From positions 1 through 58,027 of the forward strand of contig JBGAPI010000033.1 of the NCBI GenBank assembly GCA_044221335.1: DNA of 58,027 bases, given 5' to 3'. Position numbers and translations under genes: made by a program. The DNA comes from JBGAPI01 sp044221335 (GTDB taxonomy: Bacteria > Pseudomonadota > Gammaproteobacteria > Xanthomonadales > Ahniellaceae). Below, in pieces: positions 45,881-54,700 of the stretch. The notes beneath the pieces are model-generated. The model saw only the letters and a program-made list of their open reading frames with translations. It searched no databases and was not told where the DNA came from. The first letter of the stretch is position 1; each line of letters opens with the position of its first letter.

Positions 45881-48588
45881 GCGGCGGGGACGCCGCGCTG
45901 CGGGCGCAGCTGATGGCCTTGCTGGAGGCGGACGCGCAGGTGGCGGAGACGACCGCCCGGCCGATCATCACCGACCTCGCCGGGATCCTGGATCCGGAAT
46001 CCCGGGTTCCGTCGCTGCAGGGCAGTCGCGTCGGACCCTACGAGCTGCGCGAGTCCCTGGGGCAGGGCGGCATGGGGCAGGTCTGGCGGGCCGAGCGAAT
46101 CGACGGCACGGTGGCGCAGACGGTCGCCATCAAGTTCGTCCACCGTGCCCTGCTCGATGCGGAGACGCAGCGCCGCTTCGAGCTGGAGCGCCGGTTGCTG
46201 GCGAGCTTCGATCACCCCAACATCGCCCGCCTGATCGATGCGGCGGAACTGCCCGACGGCACGCCCTACTACGTGATGGAGTTCATCGACGGCGTTCCGA
46301 TCACCCGCTACTGCGACGATCTCGGTCTCGGCGTACGTGCCCGGGTCGAACTGCTGAAGGCCGTGTGCGGCGCGGTGTCCGAGGCTCACCACAAGCTGGT
46401 GGTGCACCGGGACATCAAGCCCAACAACGTGCTGGTGACCCGTGACGGGGTACCGAAGCTGCTCGACTTCGGCATCGCCAAGCGGATCAGCGACGACGTC
46501 ACCGAGCGGACGGTGACGGCGCAACGGTACTTCTCCCCGAAATACGCCGCGCCGGAACAACTCGCCAACGAGCCGATCGGCGTCGCCACCGATATCTATA
46601 CCCTGGGCCTTCTGGGCTACGAGCTGCTGGCGCGGCGACCGCCGTTCGACTATGCCGAACTGACCGCGGGGCAGGTTGAACGGCTGATCCGCCTGGTGCC
46701 GCCGGAGGCTCCGAGCCGCAAGCTGGCGGAAACGGGTTCGTCGGCAGCGCTGCGCCGACTCGCACGCCAGTTGCGGGGCGACCTCGATGACATCCTGCTG
46801 CGCTGCCTGCGCAAGTCGCCGATCGAACGCTACGCCTCGGTCGAGAAGCTCGAAGCCGACCTCGAGAACTTCCTCACCGGAAGGCCCGTCAGCGCGCGCG
46901 GAGGGCACGGCTGGTATCGACTCGGGAAATTCCTGCGCCGCAACCTCGTCGCGACGGTCGCCGGCGGGCTGGCGGCGGTCGGCCTCGTCGGCGGCGCGGC
47001 GGTCGCTCTGTGGGCTGCGCGACAGGAACGGCTGCGCGCCGAACAGCTGGAGCAGCTGGTCGCGTTCCAAGCCGCGATGTTCGAACAGATCGACCCGTCC
47101 CGGGCCGGAACGCTGTTGAACGACGGCATCATCGCGGGCTTCGAGCACGCGCTCGCCAGTCGCGGCGTGGGCGAACAGGACCGCGCAAGTCGGGTTGCGT
47201 CCCTGCGGGCGGACCTCCGTGATTCAAGCCCGGCCTCGGTGGCGACCGACCTGCTGGCCGAGTCTGTCCTGCGGCCCGCGATCGACGACGTCGACCGCAA
47301 GTTCAAGCGGCAGCCGGCGGTCGCGGCTATCGAATTGACCACCCTGGCGGCGCAGCTCGCTCGTCTCGGCAAGGCGCTGCAGGCGGCCGACGTGCAGCGG
47401 CGCGTCGTAGCGCTGTGCAGCTCGGCCGCGGCCTGCGCTCCCGTCCAGAAGATCAAGGCCGAAGAGTCGCTGGGCAGCTACCTGACCGAGGCCGGAAAGT
47501 TCGACGAGGCGGAGACGATCCTGCGCGCGCTCGTGGCCGAGAGCACGGCAACGCTCGGCCCGGACGACGTAGTCACGCTCGGTGCGACCACGACGCTGGC
47601 GAACCTGCTGCAGGAAGTGGACGGCTTCGACGAGGCGATCCGCCTGTATCGCGAGGCGCTGGCCCGTCAGCAGGTCATTCTGGGCGATGCGGATCCGCAG
47701 ACCATCAGCACGATGCACAACCTGTCGTTCGCGCTGCGCACCGTCGACCACCAGCACGAAGCCGAACGGCTGGCGCGCCGTGCCGTGCAGCTGGCGGACC
47801 CGCATCCCGACCTTTCCGAGTCGTCCAAGCTGTTGTACCGCAGCAACCTTGGGCTGATCCTGATCGAGCTGAACAACCTGGACGAGGCGGAGCCGTTGAT
47901 GCGCGACGTGCTCGAGCGGCGCCGGAAGCTGCTCGGGGACGACCACGAGGCCACCGAGATCAGCATGGTCAACGTGGCCGACATCCTGCAAGCACGGCAC
48001 CGCCTCGCCGAGGCGCTGGCGCTGCTCGACGAGGCGACGTCGCGGGCACGGCGGGTGCTCGGCGACGATCATCCGCGGACCCGCCGGTTTCAGCGCAGGC
48101 TGGGCCTGCTCCATCTCGAACTCGGCCACTACGACGAAGCCGAGGTGGCCTTGCGGGAGTGCTTGCCATGGGTCGTCAAGACCTACGGTGACGACGGCAC
48201 TGCGACATTGGTGGCCCGCATGGCGCTGGCCGAGATCGCGAGCCGTCGCGGCCATCCCGAAGCGGCCCTGGTGGCGCTGGCGGCGGATGAGGCGGCGGCG
48301 CGTTCACGCTTCACCTCGGCGAGCGCTCACCTGCTGGCGGTGTTCCTGCGGCGTCGGGGCGATGCCCAGGTCGCGCTCGGCGACTTCGGCGCGGCCGAGC
48401 GGACCTACGCCGAGGCGGAGCAGGTGCTCGACAAGATCCCCTCGGTGAATCCGTTCGAGCGACGCGATCTGCTGAACGCTCAGCTGGCGATGTACCACGA
48501 TTGGGATGAGAGCCGGCACCGAGCCGCCCACGCGGCCGAATCCGAGAAGATCCGAAAGGCACTGGACGGGTTGCCGTCGCCGCCCTAG
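45790..48588 (+). CDS. Third transmembrane Ser/Thr kinase with TPR domain
   Basis: The 932-residue protein has a helical N-terminus (LDQACGGDAALRAQLMALLE) and a kinase domain at about 80-370. Motifs are GQGGMGQVW, VAIKFVH, HRDIKPNNVLV (about 206), DFGIAKRI and YAAPEQLANEPIGVATDIYT. A membrane segment (VATVAGGLAAVGLVGGAAVA, about 384-406) and a large helical C-terminal region with TPR-like repeats (about 547-870; EEVDGFDEAIRLYREALARQ-like units, YDEAEVALRECLPWV) follow. All catalytic residues are present. No ECF gene is next to it, so it may be an orphan or act on the sigma factor at 41311. The start region is duplicated upstream. Confidence 0.92.
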   Translation: MSKDSSRLQDLFAKALDRSPEERGSFLDQACGGDAALRAQLMALLEADAQVAETTARPIITDLAGILDPESRVPSLQGSRVGPYELRESLGQGGMGQVWRAERIDGTVAQTVAIKFVHRALLDAETQRRFELERRLLASFDHPNIARLIDAAELPDGTPYYVMEFIDGVPITRYCDDLGLGVRARVELLKAVCGAVSEAHHKLVVHRDIKPNNVLVTRDGVPKLLDFGIAKRISDDVTERTVTAQRYFSPKYAAPEQLANEPIGVATDIYTLGLLGYELLARRPPFDYAELTAGQVERLIRLVPPEAPSRKLAETGSSAALRRLARQLRGDLDDILLRCLRKSPIERYASVEKLEADLENFLTGRPVSARGGHGWYRLGKFLRRNLVATVAGGLAAVGLVGGAAVALWAARQERLRAEQLEQLVAFQAAMFEQIDPSRAGTLLNDGIIAGFEHALASRGVGEQDRASRVASLRADLRDSSPASVATDLLAESVLRPAIDDVDRKFKRQPAVAAIELTTLAAQLARLGKALQAADVQRRVVALCSSAAACAPVQKIKAEESLGSYLTEAGKFDEAETILRALVAESTATLGPDDVVTLGATTTLANLLQEVDGFDEAIRLYREALARQQVILGDADPQTISTMHNLSFALRTVDHQHEAERLARRAVQLADPHPDLSESSKLLYRSNLGLILIELNNLDEAEPLMRDVLERRRKLLGDDHEATEISMVNVADILQARHRLAEALALLDEATSRARRVLGDDHPRTRRFQRRLGLLHLELGHYDEAEVALRECLPWVVKTYGDDGTATLVARMALAEIASRRGHPEAALVALAADEAAARSRFTSASAHLLAVFLRRRGDAQVALGDFGAAERTYAEAEQVLDKIPSVNPFERRDLLNAQLAMYHDWDESRHRAAHAAESEKIRKALDGLPSPP

Positions 48589-48721
48589 CCCGGGTCGGTC
48601 GGAGCGACCCGGAATGGAACGACCTGTGCCGGGACGCACCCCTTGATCGATTCCTCCGGACGTTTCCGCGTAGGGGAGTGCGCAGTCATCGCGCATCCGC
48701 TTCGGACTCCGAAGGTGTTCC

Positions 48722-51700
48722 ATGAACCCGGGAATTGACATGCAGACCTCTCTCCTGCGACGCGCGTGGGCGCCGTTGCTCCTTGCCGTCTCCGCACTCT
48801 CCGCCGCGCCGACCGACGCGCGGGCGGACGTCGTCGCGCCGCCGACGTCGACCTGTCCCGCGACCACGGTTCCGCCGGTACAGCCCGGAAGCACGGCGGG
48901 CATTCCCGGCGCCTGGTACAACCCGCAGCGCTACGGCACCGCCTGGAATTTCCTGTTCACGGCGAACAACCAGTACATGGTGCTGTTCTGGTACACCTTC
49001 GATGCGCAGGGCAAGCCGACCTGGCTGATCAGCGACTCCATGCCGACCGCTCGCCAGGCCAACGGCGATACGAAGTGGGTGTCGAAGCTGTGGCGCGTCA
49101 CCTACGACTTCACCCAACTGAAGGGCGTCCGGGACGCCACGCCGAGCGGCAGTGTCGGCGTGACCTTCCCGAACGGGACCGCGACGCGCGCCGCATTGTC
49201 GTGGCAATGGAATCCGGCGGGTACGGGCGCGCATCCCGAGTGCGTCTACAACACCTTCCGCGATATCGCGCCGTCGGACACCAGCAACGCCGCGAAGGTC
49301 GCCGGTGCCGCGCGGAGCGGCAGCGCCGCGACGCTCGCGGCGGCCGCGGCCGTCGCCAATACCGTCAACGAGAGCTTCACCGGTCACTGGTATGCCCCGA
49401 CGCAGGATGGCTGGGGCATCGACATGACGGTCGGCATCGACGTCTTCAACAACTACACCGAATCCTTCAATCTCTCGCTGTTCGATACCGCCGGTCGGCC
49501 GGCATGGATCTACGGCCAGTCCGACGGGTCTGCCGCGTCGCCATCGATGGCCTGGGGCCCCGTGCGGACCGCCTATGTGCATTCGAACTACGGAATTCCG
49601 ACGACGGACTGCGCGACAGAGTCCTGCGTCGTCAAGACGCTGCTGTCGAACACCAGCTACCAGCGCTCGTTCTCGGACGCGACGCATGGCTCGGTCGCGC
49701 TGTCGTTCAACGTTCCGACCGGCGTCACTGGCGGCGCGGCCATCCAGTGGCCGCCGGCGGGCGTGACCTATCCGGTCGCAACCGTGAAGGGCACCGATAT
49801 CAACGACGTCATCGTCTCGACGACGCAATGCGTCACCCCGGCAGGCCAGTCGACCTGCAGCTACCACGTGGGCTGGAGCTCGACCGATGCCGGCGCGAAC
49901 GTCGTGCGCAGGGATCTGGTCACCAACCAGGTCGTCGCGACCATCGGCAGCGGCGCGATTCGCGACGTCGTCGAGTCGCTTCCGGCCGGTTCCTACGTCG
50001 CCTACGAACTTCGCTCCGCAGGTGGCAGCGTCCTCGCGACGTCCGCCTCGGTGCGCGTGCTCGGTGGCGACGTTCCCGACGCTCCGGTGGTCTCGAACGC
50101 CGCGGACCTTCCCGTGCACGACGCCTCGGTCGGTGCGATCGCCGGTGAAGCCGGTGTCGACGGCGGCGCGGCGTCCTACCGCATCCCGATCGTCGTTCCG
50201 CCGGGCCGCGCCGGCATGCAGCCGGACCTTGCGCTCAGCTACAGCAGCCGCGGCGGAAACGGTTCCGCCGGCCTCGGCTGGTCGCTCTCCGGATCGGGCT
50301 CGATCCATCGCTGCCCGCAGACCATCGAGCAGGACGCGCGCTCGCTGGCGGTGGCCTACAAGCAGAGCGATCGCCTCTGTATCGACGGCAAGCGGCTGGT
50401 TCCGCTCGACGGCAACAACGGCAACTACGGCGCCGTCGGCAAGACCTACCGCACCGAGATCAACGACTTCTCACGCATCACCCAGGTCGCGGCCGACCTC
50501 GAGCACGGCGGCAGCTGCTTCAAGGTCGAGCTGAAGTCCGGCCGCATCCTGCATTTCGGCGGCATCGTCAACGGCTCGACCTGCACGGTGACGGCGGCCT
50601 CGGTGACGCCGAACGGCGCGCCGGCCCCGCTGGCGTGGCAGCTCGCGAAGGTCGAGGACCGCGTGGGCAACAACCAGCTCTATTCCTACACCGTGTTCGC
50701 CAGTGGTGAAGCGCCGCTGACGGCGATCGACTACACCGGCTTCGGCGCGCAGGCCGGCAATCGCCGCGTGGTGCTGAGCTACGGCGACCGCCCGTCTTCG
50801 TCCACCGGCGGCGCCGACTGGGCGTCGAGCTACCTCGCGGGTGGGCTGACGATGCAGACCAAGCGCCTGACCCAGGTCGACACCTACGTCGGGAGCGAGC
50901 ACGTGCGCGCGTACAAGCTCGACTACAGCAATGCGACCAGCGGGCAGCAGTACAGCATGCACAGCGGACGCAGCCTGCTCGGCGGCGTCACCGAATGCGC
51001 CTACGATCCGGCGGAGGTCTGCCGGCCGCGCACCACCTTCGGGTGGACGGATTTCCCGGTCGATCATCTGTTCCATCCCGCCGCGTTCGACGGCGCGCTT
51101 CCGGCCGCCGGATCGGCGACCGCGGGCGGTGGCCGCAACGTGAGCGTCGTCGGCGACTTCGACGGCGACGGTAGCCGCGAGATGCTCGTCGATCAGATCG
51201 AGAGCGACTCGCTGCGCCACTTCTATCTCGCCAAGGTCAATGCCGACCGCCAGATCCTCGGCACCGTGGAAGTCACCAGCCTGTTTGGCGTCAACGGCAA
51301 CGGCATTCCGCTCGGCGACCCGGACACGACGGCCGACATCGACAGCGACGGGCGCGCCGATCTGATCGGCCCGAACGGCGGCTCGCTGTCGCTGTACGTG
51401 TCGACGCAGGTCCGTGGCGCCGCCTTCTCGGGAAGCGCCGCCAGCCTGTTCCGCACGGTTGGCACGAACATTCCGTGGAGCCAGCAGAGCGGGCGGCTTA
51501 CCGGCGACTATCTGGTCGGCGCGTTCGACGCCGACGGCGACGGTTATCTCGACATCGTCGCGGTCAAGTCAGGCGGCTCGTGCCAGGCGTCGACCGCCGG
51601 CAGCAGCTCCACGCTGTGCATCTATCGCAACGTCAGCAAGGCACCGATCGGCGCCGCCACGACGAGCTACTCCTTCAGTGCCGGCGAGGCGATCACCTCG

Positions 51701-54700
51701 TGGGCGAGCCAGGCGGACATGCTGGGTCAACGCTTCGACGTCAACGGTGACGGCATTCCCGACATTCTGGTGAACGCGGCGCCGGGCAACGTCTCGACCC
51801 GGCTGGTGCCCGACAAGGTCCTGCTCTCGACGTCGACTGGTGCATCGGGCATCTCGGCCTGTCCGGCCCAGGCCGGGCAGTTGTATGCGCTGTGCGACCT
51901 CGCCAATCTCAATGTGCCGAAAGCGGATCTCTGGCGCATCACGACGCGCTTCATGTGGCTCGACGTCAACGGCGACGGCCTCACCGATCTCGTTTTCGCC
52001 GACGGCGGTGTGGCTGGATTCCAGTGGACGATCCACCTGAATACCGCGAAGGGCTTTTCCGCCGGCATCGGCGTGCAGGGCGCGCAGCAGGCGCTCGTGC
52101 GCGACGGCAGCGGAATCAACTTCCGCTATTTCGGCCGGACGCCGGTCGCGGACGTCGATGGCGATGGCCGCGCCGAGATCCTCTATCCGGCCGCCCTGGC
52201 GGCTCGCATGTGCACGTTCGTGTCCTACCAGTATGACGCCACGCAGGAAGGCCAGTGTCCGGAGGGCGGGCTGAAAGCGAGCACCGAGGCGAGTGCGATC
52301 GAGCCGACGTCGTCGACGACCTGCCGCGTGTTCGCCTGCTCGGAAGATCCCTCGGGTCGCTTCCCGTTGCCCACGGATGTCGAAGGATACGGCGTGGTCG
52401 GCACCTACTCGGGCCACTATCACGCCGCTCAGTTCAATTTCAGTGGCACCGACACCAGCTCCTACGAGATGGCTGCGGTCCGCTTCGTGCAGACCGGTCC
52501 GGCGAGCTTCGAGGCGGTCAGCGTGTCGCTCGACGCTACCCAGAACATCGCCAAGCGCGCCGCCCACAGAGTCATCGCGAACCTCGACCAGGTCCGTGCC
52601 AGCGTCGACGACCTGTACGGCGACGGCCTGTCCGACCTGCCGACGCAGATCGGCTGCCGCTGGAGCCCGGTCCCGCGCGGCACCATCGACAACCACTGCG
52701 TCGCGCTCGCCGACGACGTGTACGGCCCGCATTACCTGCCGGACGGCACCGACGTCGCGACGCTTGCCGGCGCCGCGAGCCCGTTCGCGTTCGGCCTGAA
52801 GCTCTATGTCAACGAGAACGTCGGCGCCTGGGAGCGTGCCGGCGCTGCGCCCGCCGTCCCGGAACTCGTCCGCACGGTCGCCGACGGTCTCGGCCGCCAG
52901 ACGCTGTGGGACTACTACCCGCTCGGCAGCAACGCGTACCGTGCCGGCAGCCTGTATCCGCTGCTGTACAGCCTCGGCGACGCGTCGTATGCCGCCGACA
53001 GCCACCACTACTACTTCACGTCGTCGATGCCGGTGGTCAGCAGCATGGTGCAGTCGGCCGGGCAGGGCGGCGCGATCACCATGGGCTTCCGTTCCTGGTC
53101 CTACGGCTACGAGGGCGCGATCTACAACCACCTCGGCCGCGGCTTCCAGGGCTTCCGCAAGATCCTCCAGAACACCGCGACGCTCGGCAACGCCGCCGAT
53201 CTCGCGCGCCGCGTGCGCGTCGAGACCACCTACCACCAGAAGTTCCCGCTCGCCGGGCAGCTGGACAACGTCCGCTACACGGTGCCGCCGACGACGCCGA
53301 ACCCGAGCGGCGTGCCGCTGCTCGGACAGCCGAACCAGCAGGGCGCCCTGTTCAAGCAGGAGACCTACAAGTGGGGCTGTGATGTCAGCAACCGCTACTC
53401 GCCCTGCGCGACCGACGGTGCGACGCCGCCGCTGAATTTCCCCTACCTGATCGCGCAGCAGACCTGGAACTACGACCTCGCGAAGGCGGAGCAGAACCAG
53501 AGTTCCATGTCGACGGCGGTCAGCCTGGTCAGCACGCTCAACTACTACTCGCCGATCGCGGGCGACTACACCTCCGGCTGGGACGCGAACGGCAACCTCC
53601 AGCGCCAGCAGGTGGTCACGCAGGACCTCGGCTATCCGGCCGCGTTCGTCGATTCGCACAAGACCATCACGCAGAGCATCTATACGCCGGCGGACACCGC
53701 CGGCTGGTGGCTGGACCGGCTGCAGAGCCGCGCGGTCACGACCGCCATCGCCTACAACGCGGCGCATCCGCTGCCGGCCGGTGTCTCGGCGCCGGACCAG
53801 ACGGTCACGACGGCATACCAGTGGAACAATGACCGCACGCTCGCGAGCGAGGACGTGCAGATCGGTGTGGCGGGCCAGCACTCGTCGAAAGTGATCGGCT
53901 ATCCGACGCCGAGCTACGGGCTGCCGAGCAGCATGATCGTGAGTGGTGACGGCGTCACGGGATCGCGCAGCAGCGGCATCGCGTACTCGCCCGACGGCTA
54001 TTTCGTGCAGACGACGACCAATGCGCTGAACCAGTCGTCGCAGGCGATCAGCCGCGCGCGCGACGGTCAGGTGACGTCGGCGACCGACCCCAATGGCGTG
54101 ACGGCGATCAGCAGCTACGACGCCTTCGGCCTGGGCACGCGGGTCGACTACCGCGACGCGTTCGGAAACCCGAGCCAGCCGTCGGTGTTCACGGCGGTGA
54201 ACGCCTGCAGCGGCGGCAGCTGCACCGGTGTCGGCGAGGGCAGCGGCGAGTCCTACGCGAAGTACCGCGTCACCACCGTGCGCGACGGCGCACCGACGGC
54301 GGTGGTCTGGTACGACCAGCTCGGCCGCGTGGTGAAGAAGGCCGCCCGCGGATTCGACGGCACCTTTACCCAGCAGCTGACCGAGTACGACTACTACGGC
54401 ACGATGACCCGCCAGTCGCAGCCGCACTTCGCCGGCGACTCGGTCTACTGGACGACGATGAACGGCTACGACCGCAGCAACCGACTGTTGTCGAAGACGG
54501 CGCCGGCGGCGGAGATGGATCCGACCCACGGCGACCTCACGACGACCTACAGCTATGTCGGCAACCGGGTCGATATCGCGGTGAAGGGCAGCACCGGCGT
54601 GTGCAACGTGGCCAACGTCTGCGTGAACATGAGCCGCTCCAACAACGCGCTTGGCCAGGTCATGGACACGATCGACGCCAAGATGGGCCTGGTGAGCCAC

